DNA from: Sphingopyxis indica
GTDB lineage: Bacteria > Pseudomonadota > Alphaproteobacteria > Sphingomonadales > Sphingomonadaceae
DNA: 64,000 nt
Assembly (NCBI RefSeq): GCF_900188185.1
Contig: NZ_FZPA01000011.1
Coordinates: 1 to 64,000, forward strand
Reading direction: 5' to 3'
Part shown: one piece after another, positions 18,003 through 26,497 of the stretch
How positions within the stretch are numbered: the first letter of the stretch is position 1
Layout: each line of letters begins with the position of its first letter
Program-made: the position numbers and the translations under genes
The notes under the pieces: generated by a model
Database searches by the model: none
What the model was told of the DNA's origin: nothing
What the model saw: the letters and a program-made list of their open reading frames with translations, nothing else

Positions 18003-18365
18003 ATGGGACTCGATATGTATGCAATGGTCACAACCACGCTGCCGGACAGCCCGGTTGACTTCAAGGTGGCTGACGCCACGGAGCTACACTACTGGCGCAA
18101 ACACCCGAACCTGCATGGCTGGATGGAAACCCTTTATTTCGAGAAGGGCGGTGCCCAGGAGTTCAACTGCGTGCCCGTCGAGCTGACTGCCGACGACCTT
18201 AACCGCCTTGAGGCCGACATTCGCGCTGGCAACCTGCCGCAGACCAGTGGTTTTTTCTTCGGATCATCCGATGGCACGGAAATCGCCGACGATCTGGCCT
18301 TCGTCGCCAAGGCCCGCGAAGCCATCGCGCAAGGCAAGACCGTCTATTACGACTCTTGGTGGTGA
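18003..18365 (+). CDS. Conserved mobile-element protein (MGLDMYA family)
   Basis: A 120-residue soluble protein starting MGLDMYA and ending VYYDSWW, with YWRKHPNLHGWM in the middle. Proteins of this pattern are common on integrative elements and plasmids and are often labelled phosphoglycerate kinase in databases. I see no kinase fold or ATP site and regard that label as wrong. AGGAG lies upstream of the ATG. The function is unknown; aromatic and acidic conserved residues suggest a small enzyme or binding protein. Confidence 0.75.
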   Translation: MGLDMYAMVTTTLPDSPVDFKVADATELHYWRKHPNLHGWMETLYFEKGGAQEFNCVPVELTADDLNRLEADIRAGNLPQTSGFFFGSSDGTEIADDLAFVAKAREAIAQGKTVYYDSWW

Positions 18366-18407
18366 CGCCGCGAGCGGGGCGCGGTGCGCCCCGCTTATGG
18401 CTTATGC

Positions 18408-18779
18408 CTATTCGTCATTTGGAATGTCCGTGAATCGTGAAGTGGCGGGCTTGCTCGCCAGCACCGCCGCCCGAGCGGTCTCATCGTCCCATAGCAATCG
18501 CTCGACCTTGCCACGCAGGACGGTTTTGATTGCCCGCCGTATCTGTTCGCCTGCCTTGAGCGTCTGGACAGTCTTTCCGGCGGCCTCATCTTTTGTAACG
18601 ATGCAGCCCCGCACAAGCAGTTTTATCCAACCATCTTCACCACGTTCCAGCACTTCGGCGGCAACCTGCCGCTCGCCTATGCGAAGCGCCTTGCCTTTGC
18701 GTCGGTTGTGAAAGACGCCTTCTTTCCACCGGATCACGTCAGCGGCGATGAAGTCTTGGGCCTCTATCCATTGCTCCAT
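18408..18779 (-). CDS. Hypothetical protein (123 residues)
   Basis: A charged soluble protein with a beta-rich N-terminal half (KGKALRIGERQVAAEVLERGEDGWIKLLVRGC) and a helical C-terminal half. I do not recognise a family. It lies downstream of the HepT/MntA pair on the same strand, 42 bp after the hepT stop, and could be co-transcribed with it. Confidence 0.6.
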   Translation of the reverse strand: MEQWIEAQDFIAADVIRWKEGVFHNRRKGKALRIGERQVAAEVLERGEDGWIKLLVRGCIVTKDEAAGKTVQTLKAGEQIRRAIKTVLRGKVERLLWDDETARAAVLASKPATSRFTDIPNDE

Positions 18780-18821
18780 GCTGTCCTGTTCCGCGCCGCC
18801 ACGGGGCGCATCGGAAATCCG

Positions 18822-19196
18822 TCAGCGCCTGCGCCCACCGTCGCGCTCGCGTTGCTCCGCTTCAATGCGCGCTAGTTCCTCGCGGATCATTTGCTTGATA
18901 GGTTCGAGCGACCGTGTTCCTTCCCAAACCATATCAGGCATGATGCTGAAATAGTCGTGGCTGGCGACGTTCCTTAAACCGCGTATCTTATTCCAAGGTA
19001 TGTCTGGGTGTCGCTCTTTCACGTCGTCAGGCAGCTTGCCCGATATTTCGCCAAGCATTGACAGGCGATATGTGGTGGCATCTTGGAGGTCTTGGTCATT
19101 CAGATAGTCCTCATAGGACCTATCCTTCAAACCATCCTCTATGCGTTGAATCAGCACTTGGAGATTATCGAGGTTATCGCTTAGGTCGCGGCTCAT
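18822..19196 (-). CDS. hepT: HepT-like HEPN ribonuclease toxin
   Basis: A 124-residue all-helical protein of the HEPN/DUF86 family. The RX4HXY motif is intact: Arg75, His80 and Tyr82 in RNVASHDY. In characterised HepT proteins Arg and His form the RNase site and the Tyr is the residue AMPylated by the partner antitoxin. The ATG overlaps the mntA stop by one base (TAATG), so the two are made together. It should cleave RNA and stop growth when released; a role in element maintenance or phage defence is likely. Confidence 0.87.
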   Translation of the reverse strand: MSRDLSDNLDNLQVLIQRIEDGLKDRSYEDYLNDQDLQDATTYRLSMLGEISGKLPDDVKERHPDIPWNKIRGLRNVASHDYFSIMPDMVWEGTRSLEPIKQMIREELARIEAEQRERDGGRRR

Positions 19197-19492
19197 TAAA
19201 AAACCTGAACCATGTCAGCTTCTACGCGCTGCCTGACCCTATCGCGTAATCCTCTGCGGGGAATGAAATCCACCTTCGTGTTCAGTAGCTCTGAAAGCTC
19301 GACTTGAAGCCCAGCCTGATCGAACAAGCTGAACCCACGATCAGGCACATATTCAAAAAGCAGGTCGAGGTCCGATTTATCGTCCGCCTCGCCGCGTGCA
19401 GTGGAGCCAAAGAGATACAAGGCCGAAACGCCTTGCTGGCGCAGCCTTTGTTCCAACGGCCTCAATCGGGCCAATGCTACCTCTCGTTCCAT
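19196..19492 (-). CDS. mntA: MntA-like minimal nucleotidyltransferase antitoxin
   Basis: A 98-residue single-domain nucleotidyltransferase with the signature GS-x10-DxD (Gly29-Ser30, Asp41 and Asp43 in DLDLLFEY). In the known HepT/MntA systems this enzyme transfers AMP from ATP to the HepT tyrosine and blocks the RNase. It precedes hepT and overlaps it by one base, the usual order. Its ribosome-binding site is weak. All active-site residues of both partners are present, so the module looks functional. Confidence 0.88.
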   Translation of the reverse strand: MEREVALARLRPLEQRLRQQGVSALYLFGSTARGEADDKSDLDLLFEYVPDRGFSLFDQAGLQVELSELLNTKVDFIPRRGLRDRVRQRVEADMVQVF

Positions 19493-19615
19493 ATCTTAAT
19501 TCTGGCACAGAGTGGCTTCGGAGGCAAGGTGGCTCGCCACGCCCCTTACTCTATCTAATTGATAGTAAATGACTTTTGTTTGGATCAAGAATGCCAGCGA
19601 GGACCAGCGCACCCC

Positions 19616-19828
19616 TTAGAACCCCGGCGGCTTAGGTCCACGCGGTTTGGGCTGCTGTTGCAGACGCTGGATCGCAGCGTCGATGTTTTGCAGTGAAGCG
19701 TAGATATGCGGGTTGAGAAAGACCGACTGACCCATGCTGCGCAGATCGGCCATGATGCGGCCACGCAGCGCGCGCAGTTCTTGTTCGCTCATGCCGTGTA
19801 GCTCGTTGGGGGCGATGAATTGTGACAT
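19616..19828 (-). CDS. Small hypothetical protein (70 residues)
   Basis: A short helical protein reading MSQFIAPNELHGMSEQELRALRGRI and ending in a Pro/Lys-rich tail (QQQPKPRGPKPPGF). GGGAGA lies before the ATG at 19828. The pattern resembles small accessory proteins near mobilisation genes, but I do not know its role. A longer upstream reading to 19906 lacks a ribosome-binding site. Confidence 0.6.
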   Translation of the reverse strand: MSQFIAPNELHGMSEQELRALRGRIMADLRSMGQSVFLNPHIYASLQNIDAAIQRLQQQPKPRGPKPPGF

Positions 19829-20217
19829 GATTTTTCTCCCTGTCTGATCCGCGACCATCGCGGCCTTCATAAGCAGACAGAGGCAGGGCGTTCGCCCTTG
19901 CCGCACCGTGTGAGGTCGAAACGAAGTGGAGAAGCCGTGAAACGGCTTGCGGCGTAATGGGGCGAATCCCCTGCAAGGATGCGAATAAAGAAGGTCGAGA
20001 GTGTCGGGTTTACAGGGAAGTCAGACGCTCAACTTCTGCCCATCATCCGTGCTGAAATGAAAGAACAACACCAATCGCGCAATTACTTGTCCGCTGATGT
20101 CAGGATGCAATGCACAGTCTGCTTGATCGCATCGCTGCCCCGCTTAATATGCCGAACGGAATCATTGGCTTGTCGCGCCGTTAGTTGCAGCCGTGGCAAG
20201 CTTGGGGGAGCTTGCTT
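19829..20217. other. Intergenic stretch with two hairpins (possible transfer origin)
   Basis: It holds an inverted repeat AAGCCGT-GAA-ACGGCTT at 19932-19948 and a second hairpin GGGGCGAATCCCC at 19959-19971. These are followed by CTGCAAGGAT, whose complement ATCCTTGCAG resembles the IncP-type nick region. No gene is evident. The resemblance to an oriT is weak; the repeat block before mobC is an alternative. Confidence 0.3.
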
Positions 20218-20868
20218 GTGGAGCAGTGGGAGCAGCTTGTAACGCAAGGCCATGTGAGGGCGGCACGCTGGCGCAAGGCCGCGCCTTTCCTGTTTTGGGG
20301 CGCGGTGGCCGCGATCATTCTTGGTGTTTGGCTTGCCCTTTCATTGCCACACAGCCCGCCATCAACGCGCGTGTCCGAGGCTAAGGCGGCCTTCGCCGAC
20401 ACGCAGCGCCGCGCGGTCAGCCAGTTTATACAAGGGAGCGGTGACAGACTCAGCCAGCCGCCACAGACCGCCATTCAGGCACCCGCGCCCGATGCAGCCC
20501 ACGCCGCAGTGACCGCTGCGCTTGACGCGCTGCGCCGAGACGGGGACTTGCCTGCGACCGTCACCCGCCTGACCGCCGATGCGTTCTGGCGTGGCGATTG
20601 GCAGGCCGACCGCATTCAGGCGGTCGAGGACGGGCGCACGATCCTGATTGGCTATTACGTTGATGTCGCCAACCGCAGCTATCAGCAGCCGCCGCAGGTT
20701 CGGCGTATCTTCGGGCTGATCCGGCGCGACGATCAAGGCGCGTGGCAGCACTATTGCCTTGCCATGCAGGGTGCCTTGCCATGCGGATCGCCCGCTATCG
20801 ACCCCACCACCATCCCGGAAACCATGCGCGGATTGTTGCCCGCCGCTGCCTTGGAGGTGCAAAGATGA
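20218..20868 (+). CDS. Transfer-associated single-pass membrane protein
   Basis: About 216 residues: a cytoplasmic N-terminus, one membrane segment (FLFWGAVAAIILGVWLALSL) and a large periplasmic domain. The domain has a helical region followed by beta strands (ILIGYYVDVANRSY, RRIFGLIRR), broadly like a VirB8/TraC-type transfer protein, though I cannot assign a family. A GTG at 20218 with GGGGGAG 7 nt upstream is the preferred start; a TTG at 20185 is possible. The stop overlaps the virD4 start (ATGA), which ties it to the coupling protein. Confidence 0.6.
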   Translation: MEQWEQLVTQGHVRAARWRKAAPFLFWGAVAAIILGVWLALSLPHSPPSTRVSEAKAAFADTQRRAVSQFIQGSGDRLSQPPQTAIQAPAPDAAHAAVTAALDALRRDGDLPATVTRLTADAFWRGDWQADRIQAVEDGRTILIGYYVDVANRSYQQPPQVRRIFGLIRRDDQGAWQHYCLAMQGALPCGSPAIDPTTIPETMRGLLPAAALEVQR

Positions 20869-23459
20869 CAGGCTGGCTTATCCCTCTCGCCATCGTTGCC
20901 GCTGTCGCGATAGCCTTGCTGTTTGCGCCCATCCGCAAAATCCTGCGCAAGGCGCTCAATCTCATTCCTGCGCTCGCGCTATTTATCATCGGTCTTGCCG
21001 CCTACGTGCTGTGGAGGCCGGTCAACTGGCTTGTCGCGCGTGTGCCGTTCCTTGCCAGTGCAAGCGACCGCTTCGCGGCGGGTGTGGAGCGCATCGGCAC
21101 GCGCAAGACAGGGTTGCCCGCTGGCGATCGGGCAGCATTTGCGCGCGACCTCTGGCCCGAAGAACGCTACCCGTTCCTCTATCAAGAGGTGCCCGAGGAT
21201 ATTCGCCGTCCCTTGTGGGAGGATGGCAAACTTGTTGGCGGTCAGGATATTCCGTGGATGGCCGACCGCCATTTCAGCGCGGGACTGACGAAGGCCGCAG
21301 CACAAAGCGGCCTTGCGGCGGCGCTGATCGCCCTTTTAGCGCAACCGCTGTTGCTGCTGGCGTGGAAGGGCTTCGCCTCGCAAAGCGCAACTGCCGCGCC
21401 TGTCGTGCTCGAACAATTCCCCGGCGAAGCGCCTGCCTATGTTTCGGGCTGGGATGTATGGCAGACCGTGGCAGCGGACTTCACCGCAACGCTGTTCGGC
21501 GGTGCCATCACCATCTTGGGCCTACTGGCCGCATGGCTGTTAATTGCCGTGGGCGTTGGCATCCTCGTCGCCATCGCCGCCATTGAGCATTGGCGGCGCG
21601 AGGCATCGGCCCCCTATGAAGTTCTGTCCAAGGATGCGCATGTGCGCTGGCCATTTCGTGCCGAAGCGCGGGAGATCGCGCGCGCAGGCTATGTGCGTCA
21701 GGTCGCTCATGCGACCGACTATCTGGCAGACGCGCCGTTGTTTCACCTCGGCAAGGGCACGGGCACCTTGCGCGTGCGCGGTGACATGGCGGCTCCATGC
21801 AAAGGACAAACCCTCGCTCTCGACGGGGAGTCCCTGTTCCAGCACCTGCTGGTGTTTGGCGGCACGGGCGACGGCAAGACCACGGCGATTCTGAAACCAC
21901 TGCTGCGTCAGGTGTTCGCAGAGCCAGAGTGCGGCGCATATATCACCGACGCCAAGGGCGTGTTGTGGCACGACGCCGAGAAGATCGCCGCCGCCGCAGG
22001 GCGGTCGGGCGACGTTCTGCGTATCGGCACAGGCACGGGCGACCTTGGCGTGAACATCACCGCCAGCCTCGCACCCAGCCACGTCGCTGCCGTCCTGCGC
22101 TCGGTTCTCGCGCAGGTCGGCGGGGCGCAGGGAGATACCTTCTGGCCCGACATGGCCGCCAACCTCATGCGCCATGCGCTCACCGTTGGCCGCGCCTATG
22201 CGGCAACACCAGAGGGAGAAGCGGAGGCTTCGCGCGTTCATCCGTCAAGCCTATGGTGGGCGTATCAAACTGTGCTGGACGAAAAACGCCTGCAATCCGC
22301 CTGCGATGCAATTGGCCGCGCCAACAAAGCCTGCCTTGAGGCGATGGAGGACGCCCGCAAAGCGAGCGATCAGGAAGCCCTCTTGCGCCAGATCGACCGC
22401 ATGGGGGTATTGTCGGCATCCGATGTCGCCGCCAGCTTTTCCTATGTGACGACCACATGGAAGGACATGGCGAAGGACACCAAGACAGGTATCACCGCCA
22501 ATATCTCGCAGCTTATGGACGGCTTTGCTGGGGCGACGGCCTTGCGCGAGCGTTTTCTCTGCGGACAGGACGCCGATACCGCCAGCCTCGACGCGCCGCT
22601 CAATGGCAAGATCGCGCTCGTGACCTTGAACACGATGGAGGACGGGTTGCCCGCGCGCCTTGTTGCCATCCTGCTCAAGACGGTGCTGTATCGGGAAGCG
22701 CGTCGGCGCGAGGCTACGTTGAAAAAGCAGGGCGGCAGCCCGCAATCCAAGCCCTGCGTCGTGATGATGGACGAGGTGCAAGAACTTGCGACCGTTGACC
22801 CGGCATCGGGCTTGAGCGACGCGACGTTTTGGAACGTCGCGCGCTCGACCGGGGTTGCGGGCGTATTCGCCACGCAGACCGTCGCGGCGCTGACGCAGGC
22901 GATGGGCAAGGACGCCGCCGAAAACTTCATGCAGCAGGCCCGCAGCAAGATATTCCTGCGGAGCGAAGATCAGGCCACCGTGTCCTATGCCTGTTGGCTG
23001 GCGGGTGAGTTCGAGCGCAACCGCGTCTTTGGCGAAGGGCAGTGGGAGAGCTTAGATCAGCGGGAATTGATAAGCGGCTGGTCGCCCTTTGCGCCAGTGG
23101 ACGATGATGCACCGCCACCGGACGCGGGCGGGGCGAGGTTCTACTTCAAGGCGGCGCGCGGCTTCTTGGACAGCGCCGCTATCGGCTCGGCGACAGCCAA
23201 GCCGACCTATGCGCCGGATATGCGCTTTGTGCCCGAAGCCACCGATCAGGCCACCCAGCTTGCGGCCTTGAGCGCCCAACAACAAGCAGCATGGCGGCAG
23301 GAGGATCGGGACCGCCAATACCGCTCCGAAGGCAACGCCATGGCCCCGGCGATGACCCCCGCTGACTTCATCGCAATGGGACGCTGGCACGCCTATGCCC
23401 ATATCCAGCGTGCCGGTATAGCACGGCAGGACGTAGTGGCACTGTCGCACGAGTTCTGA
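20865..23459 (+). CDS. VirD4/TraG-type coupling protein
   Basis: An 864-residue inner-membrane ATPase that would deliver the relaxase-DNA complex to a type IV secretion channel. Four hydrophobic segments lie in the first 250 residues. Walker A is GGTGDGKT (near residue 335) and Walker B is VVMMDEVQE (near 640), followed by FATQTVAAL. The ATG at 20865 has GGAGG upstream and overlaps the preceding stop. No mating-channel genes follow it in this element, so a channel must be supplied from elsewhere. It is longer than standard VirD4 because of the extra N-terminal membrane region. Confidence 0.88.
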   Translation: MTGWLIPLAIVAAVAIALLFAPIRKILRKALNLIPALALFIIGLAAYVLWRPVNWLVARVPFLASASDRFAAGVERIGTRKTGLPAGDRAAFARDLWPEERYPFLYQEVPEDIRRPLWEDGKLVGGQDIPWMADRHFSAGLTKAAAQSGLAAALIALLAQPLLLLAWKGFASQSATAAPVVLEQFPGEAPAYVSGWDVWQTVAADFTATLFGGAITILGLLAAWLLIAVGVGILVAIAAIEHWRREASAPYEVLSKDAHVRWPFRAEAREIARAGYVRQVAHATDYLADAPLFHLGKGTGTLRVRGDMAAPCKGQTLALDGESLFQHLLVFGGTGDGKTTAILKPLLRQVFAEPECGAYITDAKGVLWHDAEKIAAAAGRSGDVLRIGTGTGDLGVNITASLAPSHVAAVLRSVLAQVGGAQGDTFWPDMAANLMRHALTVGRAYAATPEGEAEASRVHPSSLWWAYQTVLDEKRLQSACDAIGRANKACLEAMEDARKASDQEALLRQIDRMGVLSASDVAASFSYVTTTWKDMAKDTKTGITANISQLMDGFAGATALRERFLCGQDADTASLDAPLNGKIALVTLNTMEDGLPARLVAILLKTVLYREARRREATLKKQGGSPQSKPCVVMMDEVQELATVDPASGLSDATFWNVARSTGVAGVFATQTVAALTQAMGKDAAENFMQQARSKIFLRSEDQATVSYACWLAGEFERNRVFGEGQWESLDQRELISGWSPFAPVDDDAPPPDAGGARFYFKAARGFLDSAAIGSATAKPTYAPDMRFVPEATDQATQLAALSAQQQAAWRQEDRDRQYRSEGNAMAPAMTPADFIAMGRWHAYAHIQRAGIARQDVVALSHEF

Positions 23460-23639
23460 CCCGCAACCCGTGGCTGAAAGGTCTGTCTGGCGCGCGCGTC
23501 AAAGTTGCGTGAATAATTGCCGAATCGTGTTATTATGGAAATATCGGGAGGTGCAAGCCATGTGCGGACTAACCGTCCACACTGGAACCTGACGGTTCCG
23601 GCTTGGCAAGGGGTCTATTCTACCCCGTTGCATCCCCAC

Positions 23640-23885
23640 GACCAATGGGAGCCTTCGTGCCCCCCGTTGGAACCCCCAGAGCAGGAGCCTTCCCGCCCCT
23701 GCACCCTGGACAGGGCCGCTGCCATGACCCGCATATCGGGCATGTCTGCGTCCCAGCCAAAGGAGCCTTCGCGCTCCCTTGGAACCCATCGACCGCTGTT
23801 TCGGCGGCGGCATCGACCAAAGGGCTTTCATGCCCCTTGGAACCCTGACCGGAGCTTTCGCGCCCCGGACCACGAGCAGGAGCGT
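23640..23885 (+). repeat. Array of about five degenerate direct repeats upstream of mobC
   Basis: A motif like GGAGCCTTCGCGCCCC followed by TTGGAACCC recurs in diverged form near 23648, 23690, 23762, 23824 and 23852. GCCCCTGCACCCTG also occurs twice (about 23695 and 23891). The array fills most of the 514-bp gap between virD4 and mobC. Its place directly before the relaxosome genes suggests an origin of transfer or a control region. It is not CRISPR-like, since units are unequal and spacing is irregular. Confidence 0.6.
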
Positions 23886-23973
23886 GTCGGCCCCTGCACC
23901 CTGACGAAGGGAGGGTGAACCCCCTTCGATCCCCCGGCGGATTTGTTGTCGGGGGCAACGGAGAGGCCAGATT

Positions 23974-24411
23974 ATGGCCGATGACGAGCAAACACCGCCG
24001 CGCGAACCATTGCCCGGCACCCGGCGCAAGTCCGAAAAACGGCAGCGCACGGAAACCCTTTTTGCCCGTGTCACCCCCGAAGAAAAATCCGCTTTTGTCG
24101 CCCGCGCTGACCGTGCGGGCATGGCATCCGCCGCCTTCGTGCGCGCCCTCGCTTTAGGCGACGCAGGCCCACGCGCGCGTCGCCGCCGCCCCGTCGAGCA
24201 TCAGGCACTTGTGCAGGCGCTCGCCACCCTCAACCGCGTCGGCAACAACCTCAACCAGATTGCCCGCAATACCAATCGCGGGATGGATATTGACGTGCCG
24301 CAACTGCGTGACGCGCTGCACCAATACCATCAAGTGATCGCCGCCATTTACGAAGCCCTCGGCATGGAGCCAGCCCGTGATAATCAAGGGCAAGAGCCGG
24401 GCTGGCCCTAG
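23974..24411 (+). CDS. mobC: MobC-like relaxosome accessory protein
   Basis: A 145-residue basic protein with an N-terminal ribbon-helix-helix-like region (TLFARVTPEEKSAFVARADRAGMASAAFVRALAL) and a C-terminal helical part with the MobC block LNRVGNNLNQIARNTN. It should bind the transfer origin and help the relaxase to nick. GGAGAGG precedes the ATG. The end overlaps the relaxase start by 35 bp. Confidence 0.87.
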   Translation: MADDEQTPPREPLPGTRRKSEKRQRTETLFARVTPEEKSAFVARADRAGMASAAFVRALALGDAGPRARRRRPVEHQALVQALATLNRVGNNLNQIARNTNRGMDIDVPQLRDALHQYHQVIAAIYEALGMEPARDNQGQEPGWP

Positions 24412-25864
24412 TCAGCTCGCCCACCACCTTGGCCGCGCAGATACCAACGAGCGCGTCGAAATCCTGCAACTGGATTCCGCAGGCACCCCCGAGCAAGCCT
24501 TCCGCGACTGGCAGACTTACACCCTCGCCACCAAGGGCAAGCTGGGCCTCTACCACGCTAATATCGACCCCGACACCAAGTATGAAATGACGCCAGAGCA
24601 ATGGACGCGGGCAGTCGAAATCTTGGAGGAGGAGCTTGGTTTGCAGGGCCAGCCTCGCGCCGTCGTCATGCACGAAAAGAACGGGCGCGAACATATCCAT
24701 GTCGTCTGGGCGCGCACCGACATGGACACCATGACGCTGCGATCTGACAGCCAGAATTATCAGGCGCACGAGCGGGCCAGCTTGCGGATGGAGCAGGAGT
24801 TCGGGCACGAGCATGTGCCCGGTAAGCACGCCAAGCGCGACAAGGAGGCCCAGCCCGAGTTCCCGACCGCCGAAGTCAGCCACGACGAATGGCAACAGGC
24901 CGAGCGTAGCGGTATCGACCATCGGGAGCGCAAGGCGCAGGTCACGGCGCTTTATGAAGCCAGCGATTCCGGCCCCGCCTTCAAGGCCGCGCTTGAAGAT
25001 GCGGGATACGTGCTGGCGCGCGGCGACCGCCGCGATTTTGTCATCCTTGATGACGATGCCAAGGTGCATAGCCTTGGCCGCCAGCTTCCCGGCGTGAAGG
25101 CCGCAGACCTGCGCGCCTTCATGGTGGACATTGACCCGCAGAGCCTGCCGAGCGTGAAGGAAGCCCGCGACGCGATCCGCGAAGCTGGGCGCGTCGCGCC
25201 ATCGCCAGAGGCCGATCAGTCCGGTCAGCCCGACATCAGCGCAGAGCAGACGATTCAAGAGTCAAAATCCGCTGATCGCGATACACAGATGTCGCAGGAG
25301 GCAGCGGCAGAAGCCGAGCGGCAGCATATCGACGCCTTGCGCCGCGCTGTGATGGAGCTTCACGCAACCGAATTGCGGGAACAGGAGCTGCGCCACGCCC
25401 GCGAGGTGACGGAGTTGCAGGAAAGCCAGCAGGCCGCAGCCGACAAGGCGATAGAGACATTCGCCAAGGAGCAGGCGCAGCGTATAGTCGCGGATCGCTT
25501 GCCCGAGCCGGGTGGCTTTGAGCGTATCTGGCGCAATATCCGCGAGGCCGTGGACGAGGAAGCCCGGCAACAGCGCCTTGCGGACGAGGCACGACGCGCC
25601 TCCGACCTTGAAGATCGCCGCAACGATGAAATCCGCATCATGGTGTCCGGCCTTGACGCCGCACAGCGAGCCGAGATCAACGCACTCGTTGACCGTCAGG
25701 GTAAAGAGCGGGCTGACCTGCTGAAAGAGCAGGCCAACGACCTTAAACGTCGCATTGAGGATGACGAACGCGCGCGCCAGATCGCGCGTGAATATGAAGA
25801 ACGGCAACGAGAAGCCTTGGCACGCGAGCGCGAAGGGCCGGAGCGAGATCCGCGCGCACGCTGA
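24377..25864 (+). CDS. Relaxase / mobilisation nuclease
   Basis: A 495-residue relaxase. The N-terminal nuclease domain has the two-histidine metal motif REHIHVVWARTD (near residue 110) and LYHANIDP. The histidine triad differs from TraI types and fits the MobP/VirD2-related group. The C-terminal half is a long charged coiled coil (about residues 270-490). It starts with a GTG at 24377 inside the end of mobC with GGAG upstream, so it is coupled to mobC. It nicks the transfer origin and stays bound to the 5' end of the transferred strand. Confidence 0.85.
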   Translation: MIIKGKSRAGPSQLAHHLGRADTNERVEILQLDSAGTPEQAFRDWQTYTLATKGKLGLYHANIDPDTKYEMTPEQWTRAVEILEEELGLQGQPRAVVMHEKNGREHIHVVWARTDMDTMTLRSDSQNYQAHERASLRMEQEFGHEHVPGKHAKRDKEAQPEFPTAEVSHDEWQQAERSGIDHRERKAQVTALYEASDSGPAFKAALEDAGYVLARGDRRDFVILDDDAKVHSLGRQLPGVKAADLRAFMVDIDPQSLPSVKEARDAIREAGRVAPSPEADQSGQPDISAEQTIQESKSADRDTQMSQEAAAEAERQHIDALRRAVMELHATELREQELRHAREVTELQESQQAAADKAIETFAKEQAQRIVADRLPEPGGFERIWRNIREAVDEEARQQRLADEARRASDLEDRRNDEIRIMVSGLDAAQRAEINALVDRQGKERADLLKEQANDLKRRIEDDERARQIAREYEERQREALAREREGPERDPRAR

Positions 25865-25923
25865 CAGGCTCGCGTTTCCTGCAATCGCAACCGGGCCTGC
25901 TGCTAGGACAGATTGCCAGCCTT

Positions 25924-26253
25924 GTGCCTCAAGCCGCCAAATCGGTATCGCGCTTCGTGCGCAATACGGCCCTTGCACTCGTTCCGAGCCTTGTATCCCG
26001 ATTTATGGCAGTTGCCCGCCGCGCCAAGAAAACGAAGGGCGGGGCTGGTAGCGCCAGCCATTCCGAAATCACGTCGAGTTTCTTTTCGACTTCCGGCAGC
26101 ACGTCCGAGGGCGTGGGCGACGGGGCTGATTTGGGTTCGATGTTCCTTGCTCCGCCGCTGGCACCGCGACCGAAGCCGCCACGTGCGGTGCGCCGTCGCC
26201 TGCGTTCAAGATTCCGGGCGCGTCACTTCCTGAAACCGCCGTGGATGCGCTGA
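25924..26253 (+). CDS. Possible small basic protein (109 residues)
   Basis: A GTG-started frame directly after the relaxase encoding a Lys/Arg-rich protein with an amphipathic N-terminus (KSVSRFVRNTALALVPSLVSRF). It is in the relaxase direction with 59 nt between them. I do not recognise it and cannot exclude a chance frame. The rest of the gap from 25865 to 26497 shows only an inverted repeat at 26458-26481. Confidence 0.35.
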   Translation: MPQAAKSVSRFVRNTALALVPSLVSRFMAVARRAKKTKGGAGSASHSEITSSFFSTSGSTSEGVGDGADLGSMFLAPPLAPRPKPPRAVRRRLRSRFRARHFLKPPWMR

Positions 26254-26457
26254 TCGAAGCCTATTCCGGCTGGCTCATGGCATTACGGCTCAGGATTCGC
26301 GCGTGGCTGTCCGGCACATTGAAAGAAAATTACCTTTGCCGTGTGGCATGATGGCGGCCACAATGCGCAACCGGGGAGGCACTCCGTTATCGCTTTGCCG
26401 AGCATTTGCTTGGAGGGGGCAAACGGAAAATTATCCCTCTGCACTTAATAAAACAAA

Positions 26458-26481
26458 GTTGCCGATGCGTTCATGGGCAAC
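26458..26481. promoter_or_regulatory. Candidate operator before the defence operon
   Basis: An inverted repeat GTTGCC-N12-GGCAAC that ends 16 nt before the helicase ATG, in an AT-richer patch. It is well placed for a repressor of the seven-gene block, but no regulator gene lies beside it. Confidence 0.3.
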
Positions 26482-26497
26482 TATTCGGATGAATTGA

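Noticed and set aside
18003-18365. Phosphoglycerate kinase
   Set aside because: This label is often attached to proteins of this pattern, but 120 residues without a nucleotide-binding motif cannot be that enzyme.
23640-23885. CRISPR array
   Set aside because: The repeats are diverged, of unequal length and irregularly spaced, and no cas genes are near.
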